From Dermanyssus gallinae (lineage: Eukaryota > Arthropoda > Arachnida > Mesostigmata > Dermanyssidae), in assembly GCA_003439945.1 (NCBI GenBank), contig QVRM01006824.1, positions 1-64,000 on the forward strand: 64,000 nt of DNA. The letters run 5' to 3'. The stretch's first letter is position 1, and each line of letters opens with the position of its first letter. The notes under the pieces were generated by a model. It was not told the DNA's origin and did no database searches. It saw nothing but the letters and a program-made list of their open reading frames with translations. This document shows, piece after piece, positions 10,752 through 21,559 of this stretch. The position numbers and the translations under genes were made by a program.

Positions 10752-13700
10752 ATGGCAGACTCCGTAGAGTACCTCAAAGCCGTTAGGAAGTCTGCGCGTG
10801 CCAGCGTTTCCGCTCTACGCAACACGGTGCTAAAATTTTCGCCTGAAGGACAAGCTCCACCGGCGAAGTCTGTGGCCGACGACCAGCGAGTGGCCACGTG
10901 GCAATTAAAGCTGGAGCGTCTAGAGAAGAAGCTAACCGAGCTAGACAATAAGCTATGTGCATTGTCGGTAGGTACTACTAATGAGGAAGTCCTAGACGAG
11001 CAATTGGCACGTTGTGAGGCATATGCAGATATGTTAGATCAGATTAAGCAGGTATTAGCTGCCTACAGGAACCAAGGCGACCCGGGCGGTGCTGAGCGTG
11101 ATGTGAAGCCCTCGGACGCCCGCGCGCTGGCCGATGCAATGGCGTCGTTCCTAGAATTGCAGCGTGAGGCGGCCGGCAGAGTACCAGTGAATACCGGCGC
11201 GGCGGCGCAAGAGGGGATAGAGGCGATTTTGAATCGGCTAGTGTCGTTACAAGAAGCCGGCAGCTCGGGCGGCGCACAATTGCCGGCGCCGAAGCTACGA
11301 AGATTTTGTGGTCACCGACACCAGTTCCCAGTGTTCATCGAAGAATTTAGAACATTGGTTGACGAAAAAGAAGGGTTGTCCGATCTGCAGCGACACAAGA
11401 TATTGCGTGACCTACTCGAAGGCGAGGCAGCGAGAGCCGTCGCCGAGATACCGCTAGACGCCGACAACTACACTTACGTGCTTAACTACCTTATGAACAG
11501 GTATGGTTGCGTTAAGGCTATAGTGGGTGACGTATATAAAAAATTGTTAGATATGCCTAGGGTGGGTCGCGTAGACCACATAGCGCTGCGTGAATTATTA
11601 GATCAGGTGAATAGCTCAGTAGCGGCATTGCGCGCATTACAATTCAATGAGAAATGTTATGGCGCCGTGTTATACTCGTATACTATTGCTTTGCGGGCTC
11701 TGCCGGAGCCACTGATGTTGAGATATATTGCTTCGGTGGAGGCCGCTAAGGACAACGGTGCTCGCGATTTCACCGTGAAACCCGTGTTGCGTGTCCGAGC
11801 TACTGACACCATATCAGAGGAGTTTGGTCAACAGTTTCAGGACTTGATACACTTCCTCTCGATCGAGGTGACGTCGCGAGAAAAACAAAAATCATTAACA
11901 CAGAGAGATAGCAAGCCAGGGTCGGGTACCACGCCGCGGCCGTGGTCGAGTAGTCCGAGGCCGGCGAGGGAAGCCTCGCGGAATGACTCAGCACAAGTAT
12001 ACCAGACGCACGTGGAACCGCGATCCGGTAATAACCGCAACACTAACACCAATAATACTAGTAACGGCAATAGCAACTATATTAACAGACGAGGAGGTAG
12101 TGCGTCGCAGAATCACGCACAATGTAACAGTAACACGCAACAATTGGTTGGATGTTTATTTTGCGGTGGTAGGCACGATGCAACCGCATGCATGACTACG
12201 ATGTCAATGAGTGAAAAACGCAACCGAGTAACAGAGGCCAAGGTATGCAGAAGGTGTCTGATGCCGGGGCATTGGATCCACACATGCACAAGTAAAATTA
12301 CATGCAAACATTGTAAGGGTCCGCATGCACCCGTGATGTGTACACAAGCTGTAGCGAGCAACATTGTATCACCGTTAGGCTGTACAAATCCATTGTTGCC
12401 CACGGGGCATGTAGACGTTATAAATAATAAGGGTAAACGTGTCGTCGCCAGATTTTTGTTAGATAGCGGCTCACAGCGAACTTTCGTTACACGCCGTCTC
12501 GCGGATTCCCTGCAGGCGAAGACCATCGGCAACGAGTTCACTTATCTGCATGTCTTCGGCGGCAGCAAACCTCAGCAAGCCAAGAGATTGCCTATCGTAC
12601 AGCTGCAGTTGGTGCCGCGTAACGGTGAACCAGTAATGCTTACCGCGAGAGTAGTGGAGGAGATCACAGCAGCCCACTTACCCACCCCATCGCCAAGACT
12701 CCGGGCTAGGCATGGGCACGAGCTTGCGGAGAGGGCCGGCGGGCCGGTGGCCGTCGATTTGTTGCTAGATGCGAACAGCTCGTTTAGCATCATGGAGGGC
12801 GGGCCACGGCGCCTCGATACCCGAACCGTCGGCCTCGAGACTCGCTTCGGGCTCGTTCTTGCGTCGGAGGCGACCGGGGAGGTACGAGCGGAGGCCACAG
12901 TTGCGGCGACGGCAGCCGAGCTGGACAGATTTTGGTCGCTCGAGTCCATCGGCATACAACCAGACGAATTACAAGAGAAGAGCCCACAGATTGTGGCAAA
13001 ACACTTCCTATCGACGGTAGAGCGGTCCACCGACGGACGCTACCAAGTTCGGCTCAATCTCAAGCCCAACGTATCGATGATCAACAACAATAAGAAAGCA
13101 TCAGAAAAGCAACTAGAAGCATTGGCGAAGAGACTACGACGAGATCCGGAGCTGAGGACAGACTACGTACGAGAGATTCGCACGTTCATCGATCAAGAGT
13201 TTGCAGAACCTCTTCCACCCGGTGAGTCACCGAAATACGTCATGCCACATTTCCCGGTTATACAGCCTAGCAAGATATCGTACAGAATTCGGCCAGTATT
13301 TAATGCATCGGCGGCGGCCAAAGGTCAATTGTCACTTAACGACTGCATTGAAGACACGCCAAATTTGTTGCCGTGCCCGATGGCGATGCTGACAAGATTT
13401 CGGCGACACAAGGTCGCATGGGTGGCGGACATCAGCAAAGCTTATCTTATGGTTCGTGTCCACCCAGATGATAGAAACCTGTTATGTTTCTTTTGGTTCG
13501 AAAATGACGAACAATTAACGGGTCGATCACTTTATAGGATGACCTCGACTTCGTTCGGTGTAAAGGACAGCCAACACAATACGATCGCCGTCATCCGAGC
13601 CCACGCGGAGAAATACGCAGCCAGCCATCACGACGCGTGTAAGAGTATTCTCCATGACCTGTACATGGACGACATGCTGACGGGCGCGGAGTCCTCAGGC

Positions 13701-16235
13701 GAGGCGGAACGGTTGTGGCACGCGGTGGTCAAAATACTGGGTGATGCGGGTATGGTTCTGAAGAAATTCAAGTCCAACTGCCCGGCGTTACGAGCCCAGT
13801 TCGGCGACGAGAAAAAAACCGTGCACACCGACGCAGCTCGCGGGGGCACGCTGCTGCGTCCAGCAGGTATAGAAAAAGTACTAGGTGTAGGATGGAACCA
13901 GGAGGCCGACACGCTCACATTCCAGCCAGACGGGATGTTGGAGTTCGCGACATCAGCCCCTCCCACCTTGCGCACGCTCATGGGCGCCTGCGCGCGACTC
14001 TACGACCCCCAGGGCCTGATCGCGCCGTTCACGACAAAGCTGAAGTGCATTCTCCAGGAAGCCCACCAGACCAAGCGACCGATCGGAGAAGCACTGTCAG
14101 CGGAGTTGACGCGGCGGTGGTTGGCCTGGGTGGACGAGGTGAAAGGGCTGGCGGACTTCGAGGTGAAGAGAGACCTGGGGCTCAGGCGCGGAACGACGGT
14201 CGAAATACACGCATTCGCCGACGCGAGCGACAGAGCGTACGCCGCCGTGATATACACCAAGGTCACCGACACCCAAGGTACTAGTTCGATTGGCTTGGTC
14301 GCGGCCAAGGCCAAGTTAGTCCCGTTGCAGCAAATTGAAGGGTTAACAATACCAAAGAAGGAGTTGATGGCTGCCGTGTTGGCCGTCAGACTTGCAAGAA
14401 AGGTACGAGAGCAATTAGAGCTTGGCGACGCCAAAACGTTTTATTGGTCGGACGCGCAGGTAGTATTGCATTGGATATACTCGGCCACACCACATAGGTG
14501 GGGAGTATTTGTAAGGAATCGCTTATTGGAGATAATGGAACATACGGAGGTGCGGCAGTGGCATCATTGCCCAGGAGAACAGAACCCAGCTGATCTACCC
14601 TCGCGTGGTATGAGCATTCATAAGCTAAAGGCGAGCGCCTTATGGTTACAGGGTCCAGGTTTCCTGATAGATCCAGCTGCGCAGTATCCCGTATTTAAGG
14701 CAAGTCCTGCATTGTATGAGGAGCTCCCTGAGGTTCGAGCTTTGCTAGCAGTGGATCAGCCTCCAGTCATCGATCCGGCCAAGTTTTCAAACTTGCAGCG
14801 TCTTGTCAGGGTGTCGGCGACAATTGCAAGAGCGGTACGGCGCTTTAAGGGTGAAAAGTCTGCAACAGGGCCGCTGACAACGCGAGAGCTCGCCGATTCG
14901 AAGCAGCGTCTCATTTGTCAAGCTCAGCAACGCTGCTTGGGGGAGACTATAGCGAGCCTCGCCAAGAACGAAGCACCCGACAATCCGAAGATCGCAGAGT
15001 TTAAGCCGTTCATCGACGAGGAGGGCCTGCTGCGGGTCGGCGGCCGCCTGCAGTTGGCGGAAGAGCCATTTGAAACCCGCCACCCGATCCTGTTGCAGGA
15101 CGACCCGCTTACGCGGTTGATCATCGCACATGCTCACGAGAGCAGAGTCCGCCACATGAAAGTTGAAGCAACGATGAATGAATTAAGAGAAAACTACTGG
15201 ATCATCAGAATGAGACAACTAGTCAAGACAACGATCTACAAATGCGCCGCATGCGCAAGAGAGCGAGCAAAGATCGCTAGAATAGAAGAAGCGCCACTGC
15301 CAGCCTCGAGAATTGAGAGTTCTTTCCGCCCATTTAAGACAACCGGCATTGATTATTTCGGCCCGCTCGTGGTACGAGGAGACCGGGGCGAGGAGAAGAA
15401 GATATGGGTGGCAATCTTCACCTGCGCAGTAGTACGAGCAATTCATTTAGAGGTGGTGGAAGACCTAACGGCGGAAGCCTGTCTAGCGGCTATAAAGAGA
15501 TTCACGGCGCAACGCGGGCTACCCGATAAATTTATTTCAGACAATGCATTAACATTCCAGAAAACGAACAGATGCCTAGTAGCCGTCACCAAGGCGATCC
15601 GCGACGAAGTTGTTCAGAATTTCCTGGGCCACGGGGGAGTCTCGTGGGACTTTAACGTCCCAAGGGCTCCCTGGTGGGGAGGCTTTTTCGAACGAATGGT
15701 AGGAGTGGTGAAAAGCTGCTTGCGGAAGACATTAAAGAAGAACAAACTAAAGCTAATGAATCTCATAACGATAATGCACGAAGTAGCCGCAATAATTAAT
15801 CAGCGACCTATCACGCGAGTTCCAGATCGGCCTGATGAGCCAAGGGCCTTGGCACCGAGTCATTTCCTCACACCAAAGGTGCCGATGACGTTCCCAGTCG
15901 ACAAACTAACGTCGCTCGGCAACCATCCCGGAGGGCTCTCAAATATTTGGAAACAACAGGAAAGATTGTTAAATTCGTTCTGGAAGCGGTGGCGTAGCGA
16001 GTACATGCTCGTGTTGAGAACAGCTCTACGACGCCGGGGAGAGCGAAACGACGTATTGAAGAAAGGCGACGTCGTCATTCTAGAAGATGAAGCTCTGCCG
16101 CGAGCATACTGGCGACTCGGACTCATTGAAGAGGCCTTGCCGGGGAGAGGCGGCGTACCGCGCGCCTACCGCATACATCTCGGCGAAGGACGGTTTGTCG
16201 ATCGACCAGCGGGACGGCTCGCGAAGTTGCTGTGA
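10752..16235 (+). CDS. BEL/Pao gag-pol polyprotein
   Basis: A single 1,827-codon frame encodes all proteins of the element. I chose the ATG at 10,752 (context CACTATGG), because the frame extends only seven more codons upstream and without an ATG. Approximate residues:
- 180-340: gag region with the DUF1759-like segment (FCGHRHQFPVF).
- 465-530: three zinc knuckles (CLFCGGRHDATAC, CRRCLMPGHWIHTC, CKHCKGPHAPVMC).
- ~570: aspartic protease LLDSGS.
- 840-1,000: RT with VADISKAYL and YMDD at ~971.
- from ~1,155: RNase H (FADASDRAY).
- 1,460-1,500: integrase H2C2.
- ~1,532, ~1,595, ~1,647: D, D, E core (GIDYFG, ISDNA, GFFERM).
- C-terminus: DUF5641-like (IWKQQERLLNSFWKRW).
Gag and pol are fused without a stop or frameshift, as is common in this group. 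No missing catalytic residue was noticed. Confidence 0.96.
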   Translation: MADSVEYLKAVRKSARASVSALRNTVLKFSPEGQAPPAKSVADDQRVATWQLKLERLEKKLTELDNKLCALSVGTTNEEVLDEQLARCEAYADMLDQIKQVLAAYRNQGDPGGAERDVKPSDARALADAMASFLELQREAAGRVPVNTGAAAQEGIEAILNRLVSLQEAGSSGGAQLPAPKLRRFCGHRHQFPVFIEEFRTLVDEKEGLSDLQRHKILRDLLEGEAARAVAEIPLDADNYTYVLNYLMNRYGCVKAIVGDVYKKLLDMPRVGRVDHIALRELLDQVNSSVAALRALQFNEKCYGAVLYSYTIALRALPEPLMLRYIASVEAAKDNGARDFTVKPVLRVRATDTISEEFGQQFQDLIHFLSIEVTSREKQKSLTQRDSKPGSGTTPRPWSSSPRPAREASRNDSAQVYQTHVEPRSGNNRNTNTNNTSNGNSNYINRRGGSASQNHAQCNSNTQQLVGCLFCGGRHDATACMTTMSMSEKRNRVTEAKVCRRCLMPGHWIHTCTSKITCKHCKGPHAPVMCTQAVASNIVSPLGCTNPLLPTGHVDVINNKGKRVVARFLLDSGSQRTFVTRRLADSLQAKTIGNEFTYLHVFGGSKPQQAKRLPIVQLQLVPRNGEPVMLTARVVEEITAAHLPTPSPRLRARHGHELAERAGGPVAVDLLLDANSSFSIMEGGPRRLDTRTVGLETRFGLVLASEATGEVRAEATVAATAAELDRFWSLESIGIQPDELQEKSPQIVAKHFLSTVERSTDGRYQVRLNLKPNVSMINNNKKASEKQLEALAKRLRRDPELRTDYVREIRTFIDQEFAEPLPPGESPKYVMPHFPVIQPSKISYRIRPVFNASAAAKGQLSLNDCIEDTPNLLPCPMAMLTRFRRHKVAWVADISKAYLMVRVHPDDRNLLCFFWFENDEQLTGRSLYRMTSTSFGVKDSQHNTIAVIRAHAEKYAASHHDACKSILHDLYMDDMLTGAESSGEAERLWHAVVKILGDAGMVLKKFKSNCPALRAQFGDEKKTVHTDAARGGTLLRPAGIEKVLGVGWNQEADTLTFQPDGMLEFATSAPPTLRTLMGACARLYDPQGLIAPFTTKLKCILQEAHQTKRPIGEALSAELTRRWLAWVDEVKGLADFEVKRDLGLRRGTTVEIHAFADASDRAYAAVIYTKVTDTQGTSSIGLVAAKAKLVPLQQIEGLTIPKKELMAAVLAVRLARKVREQLELGDAKTFYWSDAQVVLHWIYSATPHRWGVFVRNRLLEIMEHTEVRQWHHCPGEQNPADLPSRGMSIHKLKASALWLQGPGFLIDPAAQYPVFKASPALYEELPEVRALLAVDQPPVIDPAKFSNLQRLVRVSATIARAVRRFKGEKSATGPLTTRELADSKQRLICQAQQRCLGETIASLAKNEAPDNPKIAEFKPFIDEEGLLRVGGRLQLAEEPFETRHPILLQDDPLTRLIIAHAHESRVRHMKVEATMNELRENYWIIRMRQLVKTTIYKCAACARERAKIARIEEAPLPASRIESSFRPFKTTGIDYFGPLVVRGDRGEEKKIWVAIFTCAVVRAIHLEVVEDLTAEACLAAIKRFTAQRGLPDKFISDNALTFQKTNRCLVAVTKAIRDEVVQNFLGHGGVSWDFNVPRAPWWGGFFERMVGVVKSCLRKTLKKNKLKLMNLITIMHEVAAIINQRPITRVPDRPDEPRALAPSHFLTPKVPMTFPVDKLTSLGNHPGGLSNIWKQQERLLNSFWKRWRSEYMLVLRTALRRRGERNDVLKKGDVVILEDEALPRAYWRLGLIEEALPGRGGVPRAYRIHLGEGRFVDRPAGRLAKLL

Positions 16236-16322
16236 GTCGGCATAGAGATACACACATGAATAGGAGCAATTAATGTTCGACGAGCCCCCCAACGAAATTA
16301 TTTTGAGGTAACTTCGTTCCTC

Positions 16323-16335
16323 AAAAGGGGGAGGA
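16323..16335 (+). promoter_or_regulatory. Polypurine tract of the BEL/Pao element
   Basis: AAAAGGGGGAGGA directly abuts the TG of the 3' LTR at 16,336. It is the expected primer for plus-strand DNA synthesis. Confidence 0.9.
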
Positions 16336-16764
16336 TGTCACAGATAGACCGAGCGCCACACAACCAAAGCAGACAACAGACAGTTATAGCGCTACACAGG
16401 TAGAGCAGACAATAATTGTACTGGAGATATAGAGGGCGCATTGTAGCTGACGACATTGTAATAGCGCGGACTGCCGCCAGGCGGAGGTCGATCAGCTACG
16501 GCATATAAGCGGCTGCGGCCGTCTTAGCTTCCTCTCTTTTCTCTGCGGTGCGCGCACTGCACGCACGAGTCAATCCACCGCCGGCGGCGTCCGAGGGTAA
16601 GCAGCACGCTACGCATCAGAGCCGCCAACAAGGGGTGAGTCATGAGCCGGGCACCACACGGTGCCGCGTTACAAGTGTGATATTATTAAGAATAAAGACG
16701 AGGCCGGAGTGCTATGTTATTCTCGATACACATTTGTTTTCGTTCCGCAGATTAGTTTGTAACA
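16336..16764 (+). repeat. 3' LTR of the BEL/Pao element
   Basis: A 429-bp repeat with AATAAA at 16,691-16,696, identical to the 5' LTR except for three substitutions. It is followed by the second GAAGT. Confidence 0.95.
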
Positions 16765-16769
16765 GAAGT
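16765..16769 (+). repeat. Target-site duplication, right (GAAGT)
   Basis: This matches 10,252-10,256, and the flank continues GATAGGCTC exactly as at the empty site in copy B. Confidence 0.95.
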
Positions 16770-17458
16770 GATAGGCTCAGCTTGGGCGGTGTTTCTGTAA
16801 AATTTGTCTCGGAGCTTACTTATTTGGGTGTTAAACTAACGCCAAGCGGCACATCTTTCGCGGCCCATATATCTCACCGAATTAATAGCAGCATCGTCGC
16901 CATGACCTCAATCTCGGCTCCACAGAAACTCTCAGTAGAAACAGCTCTAATACTGTTTAACCTGAAGGTAGCCTCGGTGGCATCTTATGGTATGCTATAA
17001 GATTTAATCATATATTCACATTAATTTGGGAAAACCTATCCGCTCAGCAGCTTAGCGCTCTCGACACGGTGAAGGCAACGTCCCTTATGAGAGTTTTGAA
17101 AAGATAAGAGAAGTGCCAGAAGCGTTCTAGAAAACACCGGCAATGTTGGACAATACATGGATGGAACCGCTCTTCGAGCAACGACACGCTCACCTGCTAC
17201 TCCGCACATAGGTTCCACCACAAACTGTGCCACCGTACTGGATGTCATAACCCTTCCGATGAGTGTTGCTGCAAATTTTGCGGCCTTGTCTGCACCAAAT
17301 ATCATCATGAAACATATCGGTCAGTGCCAGCTATCTGGGCGTTAGGTCGCTGGCATTTTCCGGAGATGCATATACAACATATTCTATATATGCCCAAGAT
17401 TAACGGAAACGAATGCCTGTTTCCGAGATTTAGTGAATACGTGTAATGTAATGTAATC
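16770..17458 (+). mobile_element. LINE RT relic, part 3' of the BEL insertion
   Basis: The frame continues with LTYLGVKLTPSGTSFAAHI (RT thumb region) to a stop at 17,000. A shifted frame then gives QQLSALDTVKATSL. At 17,203-17,330 it gives a Cys/His-rich ending: FHHKLC, CHNPSDECCC, FCGLVC, YHH. This ending is shared with the LINE ends at 55,930-56,068 and 57,178-57,320. ATGTA repeats at about 17,443-17,458 look like a LINE 3' tail. Stops and frameshifts show it is inactive. Confidence 0.75.
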
Positions 17459-17502
17459 AACAATACCGAAAGGTGATGTAATAATAAATAATACATACAA
17501 AT

Positions 17503-17582
17503 GTGCAACGGTGGGGCTCGAACCCGCGCACCGATGTGTCTCCTCCGGTCGCGAGGCGCAGACGAATGCCAGATTTACCATA
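17503..17582 (-). repeat. tRNA-derived SINE-like sequence, copy A
   Basis: On the minus strand there is a B-box-like GGGTTCGAGCCCC. Upstream are CTCGCGACCGGAG (anticodon-arm-like) and TGGCATTCG, which may be a decayed A box. The acceptor ends do not pair well, so it is a SINE head or tRNA pseudogene rather than a tRNA gene. Copy B carries it at 31,852-31,930. Confidence 0.45.
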
Positions 17583-18249
17583 TACTCGTTTTGAGTAATG
17601 AATGTTTTTGCGGCAGGGAGCTTACTACTAATTATTTTAAAAAAAATTATTCCTGAAATGACTCTAGTCTTGTGTTGTTACCCTTGTATACGTGCATGGA
17701 TTTTTGACTAAGTATTTGACCGCTACCTACAAAAGTGAATAAATGAAATTGATTGATTATTTAAAAGGCGCCCTGCTCGGGTATGTAAATATGAACATAA
17801 TGTGTATAACAAACATGAACAAAAATAGCTTGTGAGTATTCTCGCCGGAGTTGAGAGAGCGGCACGGATACAAGGGGGCATGGAACGCCACAACGACTTC
17901 ATTTTTAGTCCTCTCTGGGTTAATGAAACCCAGCTGACCGGCACAAGAGATGATAAATTCCGTGAACACTGTAGCAAATGGTGAGATGACGGCATGGGCG
18001 AAGAGAATCCTTTCAGGCCCGGTTAGTCATAACTGGTGATAAATAAAATTATCTGGTTATTGAAAACATCCTTTTAAGATTATTTGTGTTGAAAGGTTTC
18101 TAAGGCAGCTGTTTACGAGTTGGTCGTTAAATTAGATTGAGCCGGCGAGCATGTGTACTAATCTGTTGCGCGAATTCGACGTAAGGCCTAGTACTCGCTT
18201 TAAGAAAGCTGACTTCACCCTATCCAACTGCTATAAATGCGAAGTGTTA
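17583..18249. other. Unassigned part of copy A
   Basis: No domain was recognised. GTGAATAAATGAAATTGATTG at about 17,734-17,754 resembles a LINE 3' tail with TTGA repeats. The matching region in copy B is 31,931-32,589. Confidence 0.4.
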
Positions 18250-18770
18250 TAGCGTTAATAATGGCCGTCCGAACGGACAAACTGCACTTGTTCGCCATAG
18301 AATCGCAGTTTATCTGCGCGGGCTCGTTGCCCGCTACGTCTGAACTTTATAGCCTTTGTTTTTAATACATTTACCATGAGGCCATGCTGCGAGAAATATT
18401 CATTAAGCGTGCAAAACGCAGCCTGCAGGTCAGTACGGGATTCTCCGGAATCTTACTAGGCCACCTGCCTAGAGTAGAATCATCACCGTTGGGTGCCGCC
18501 TTTTCACGATGTTTGGCAGATCGCTAAATTGCGTAATGAAAAACAATGGGCTAAGATTGTCGCTTTGCGGATACCTAGTCGTTTCATGTTGAGCTCGCAC
18601 ATACCATCCCCGAGGTTAATCTGGTTAGCCCTTAGAAGTGCGTTGAGTAGAGTAAGCATTGTTAGTCCAACTACAGCTTGTCCCTGCTTATTCAAGACAA
18701 TATCACGGGGTGCGTTGTCGGTGGCAGATTATAAAAAAAGATAAACAAAGGACGTAGTTTTTTCGGTTTA
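18250..18770 (-). mobile_element. LINE RT fragment (DNLSPLFF), copy A
   Basis: On the minus strand the pieces read LLNALLRANQINLGDG, then in another frame QSDNLSPLFFITQFSDLP and VMILL followed by stop-AGG where YADD is expected. The block order matches LINE RT. The catalytic core is destroyed. Copy B (32,590-33,115) shows the same defects, so it was already dead before duplication. Confidence 0.55.
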
Positions 18771-18899
18771 ATTAGATAATGATCTGCTAGAAGTACCTCA
18801 AAGGCCGAGGTAGTGGAGCACACAGTCCTGAAGCCATGCTGCTCATCTGGGAGAAACCTAATATGTTCTGTGCTATCAGAAAATTAAAAAAAGCCGACC

Positions 18900-19661
18900 T
18901 GCCGAAAAACAATAAAAACCGACTCGCCGAAAGGGGTTCAAACGATTGCATACGCTGATGATCTGGCGATGCTGATGACCGCACGGCGGGAAACATCGCT
19001 AGAGACGACGGCGAACCTCGCTCTGGACATAGTCAACGAATGGATGATATCGAACCACCTGGAACTCGCCCCGCAGAAACGGAGGCGCTTTATCTGACGG
19101 GCCGTAAGAAAAACTGCGGAATCAACCTAGAAGTGGGAGGCCACCCCATTACCCTAAAGAAACAGGCAAAATACCTAGGTGTGCAGCTGGACACCGGCCT
19201 TAGAGGAAGGGCGCACATCGAATATGTCGCCAAGATGGTAGCACAGGTCTCGCGCAATTTCTCAAGAATTCTGCCAAGAGAAGGGGGGCGGAGATGCGCG
19301 TCGTCGGCTGCTGGTGGTTGTAGCGGAATCCATGGCCTTGTACGCGGCCCCGGTTGGGCCGACCTTGCCCAGCGGACCCAACGTAACCGCCGGGTCCTCC
19401 GTGCCGCCCACCGCACCATGGCTATGCGCGTCTTCAAAGCCTACAGGACCGTTAGTACCGACGTCCTGCTGGTGCTATCGCGTCAGCTTCCGTGGGGCCT
19501 ACTTGCGGACAAGCGTGCCAAGCAGAGGCTGGATGGGGATCTCACCTGGACTCAGGCGAGGGATTCGACCCTCCACGACTGAGCCTCCACGTGGGTCAAC
19601 CCCCTCATGGCCACATGCGGGGTATGTGGACCCGCAGCCTCATTCCGGGATTTACAAGACT
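18900..19661 (+). mobile_element. R1-like LINE ORF2, RT core to C-terminus, copy A
   Basis: TIAYADDLAMLM is encoded at 18,942-18,977 (YADD 18,951-18,962). A frameshift leads to the open frame 19,040-19,582, with ILNLEVGGHPITLKK-like sequence and QAKYLGVQLD. At its end QRTQRNRRVLRAAHRT, AYRTVSTDVLLVLS and GLLADKRAKQRLDGD are typical of R1-clade ORF2 after the RT. A frame break lies at about 19,290. It ends at the duplication boundary. Confidence 0.75.
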
Positions 19662-19689
19662 AGACCAACAGCTCGGCCCCTTCTAGGTA

Positions 19690-21480
19690 GTTGTTAATTC
19701 CAGTACCCCGTCGTAGTTCCAAAGGACGGGTTCCAAAATCCAACCCCGATAGTAACCCTGTATTATTGCCCCTTTGCAGCCAGATCTCGTTCATCCAGGT
19801 AGGATGAAAAACTATAGTCTGATAGAGCTTTTCTAATTTTGATTTCCTCGCTCAGCCTATTGGTAAGAACGATTTTAAGGATCACCATGTCAGTGTGTCG
19901 AGGAGGAAGATGGGCCTATAGACGGAGAGGCCTATCCTTTTTTTGGGTTTAGGAATGAGGAAAAAGCTTGCCTACTTCCATCGCCTGGAATGCCATTCTC
20001 CTCTAAGTGTTCCGTCGGTCAAAGTCTGGAAGATTTTCGGCCACCGCTTAACAAATAGCTTGGCCATTCCAGGGCGTATGCTGTCGGGGCCAGGGTCCTT
20101 TCCAAGCGCATGCCGTTCTCCAGCCCGTCTAACTTCTTTCAGTGTTACCTCCGGAATATTCTCCAGGGCAATCGAGAACTTCTCATTGATTCTTCAGAAC
20201 TGGGGCGGAAAAAGAGATTGTCCCCAGCAGTACGTCCGGCGGGAGCTTTAAGGGTCATGGCAATCTAGTACGGCAGGCCCCATATGTCACTGTCCACCGC
20301 AACTATTAGCTCTCTCCACGCTCGCGCCTTGTTTTTAGTGATGAGTCCTCTCAGTCGTTCGGACGGCCTTGTACTTGGCTAGTTGAAAATCAGCTTCTCT
20401 CATATCTGTCTCGTCCCCCTTCGATTTCTTTTACCCAGCCAGATCTACGTTCTTGTGTATTTTCAATTAAATTAATTACACGTTTTTTTGCCTTGGCGAT
20501 CTCTTCATTTCACCAGTACTTAGGTGGGTGTGACAACAGGCAGAGGCCAGCAGGCTTTTCGCGTGCCGTTACCCCAAGCATATCATGAGTAGCCCTACAG
20601 CATTTTAGGTTCTTCTGGAACAACTTAGGCTGGTTTAGGACCCTTCCCTACGACCGTCCGGTCGACTTTAAAATCACGAACAACCGTCGTGCCCTTCCTC
20701 TTACCTGCGCGCACTCTTCGTGGCGGGCCGACATTGTGGCACTCCTGGCCCTGGTAGATCAGATCTTCATGTAGATACATCTAGATACATTTTACTTCTT
20801 TCAGCCACTAGGAGGTTCTATGGCAGCATCTTGGCTAGGACTAAGAGAGCTTCAGTCAAGACCGTCCGATACGCCTGACATACCCTGATTGCCAGCGTTC
20901 GTTAGGTCGACCTTAGTGCATTCCTATTTTTCTGGCCGTCTGGCTCTCCTTGGAAAAGGTGGGGACCCTTCCGTCATTAAGAACCATAAGACTTTTTCAG
21001 CCATCCACTCCGGTAGAGTTTGAGCCCGTTTAGTTGAATCTTGCTACCCCATGCTACAATGGCCACAATCTACACCGGTGTCTCTGATAATTACTACCCT
21101 CTTGCCTACACGTGCCCCCCCGCTCTCGGCAAGTTCGTCGAGAAATTACTGAAATTCCCCTTCCTCCCTGTCGAGACAGAGGGAGCAGCTATAAAATATT
21201 GCTACCCAATCAATCTTCAGCCCCGCCCCCTAATCGCTAGATTCTTCTCGGAACCCGTTGACAAGACACACACGTTGCACTTTCCGCGTCTGCGTCAGAC
21301 ACCCATTCTGTCTTCCGCTTGGTGATCGCTATGTTTTGCTCGAACAACAGGCAGAGACCCGTTGCCTCTCTCCGTACTGTCCCCTCGAGCATATCATGCG
21401 CCGTTCTACAGCGCTTGAGGTTTACTTGGAGTATCTCTAACATTGGCTGGATGAAGGGCCTCCGCCTAATAGATTCCAAT
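19690..21480 (-). mobile_element. R1-like LINE ORF2: endonuclease and RT N-terminal half
   Basis: ORF2 starts near 21,440 on the minus strand with LEILQVNLKRCRTAHDML and later GLCLLFEQ, the usual opening of an R1-clade apurinic-type endonuclease. Further along, at about 20,140-19,960, LGKDPGPDSIRPGMAKLF, GEWHSRRWK and ASFFLIPKP form the N-terminal RT blocks. Near 19,720, ILEPVLWNYDGVLEL corresponds to the block before the catalytic core. The element stops there, so YADD is absent. Many frame breaks are present. Confidence 0.7.
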
Positions 21481-21559
21481 CTTCATTTCTATCCTCTGAC
21501 GGAATAATTGAAGTATTTTTCTTAGCCCCATTGCCTTTATTCCCTTTCTTTTCTTCAGC

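Larger units (their letters stand above)
10257..16764 (+). mobile_element. Full-length BEL/Pao LTR retrotransposon
   Basis: This is a 6,508-bp element bounded by 429-bp LTRs that start TGTCACAG and end GTAACA. It has a primer-binding site 4 bp inside the 5' LTR, one uninterrupted gag-pol frame, a polypurine tract touching the 3' LTR and a perfect 5-bp target-site duplication. The order protease-RT-RNase H-integrase followed by a DUF5641-like tail is the BEL/Pao layout. The LTRs differ at 3 of 429 positions by my alignment, indicating a recent insertion. It is nested in a LINE relic. All features needed for mobility appear present. Confidence 0.97.
1971..19661. repeat. Segmental duplication, copy A
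   Basis: From 1,971 to 19,661 the sequence matches 22,956-34,021 in the same order and orientation, apart from the BEL/Pao insertion and a few indels. By eye the identity is about 98-99% (for example, fewer than ten substitutions or indels over 2,230-3,000). Left and right flanks differ between the copies, which defines the ends. The 3.3 kb between the copies (19,662-22,955) is R1-like sequence on the minus strand. Copy A lacks about 159 bp present in copy B (between 4,437 and 4,441), and copy B lacks 282 bp present in A (7,419-7,700). Assembly of two haplotypes in tandem is an alternative to a true duplication. Confidence 0.93.

Noticed and set aside
12572..13030. Minus-strand frames within the BEL/Pao element
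   Set aside because: They are shadows of the gag-pol frame.
17503..17582. Functional tRNA gene
   Set aside because: The B-box region is good but the acceptor and D arms do not pair, so I call it SINE-like only.
19314..19697. Open frames in the R1 relic that look like Pro/Ser-rich proteins (also 33,674-34,126)
   Set aside because: They are out-of-frame readings of R1 ORF2. The correct frame gives the RT C-terminal motifs.
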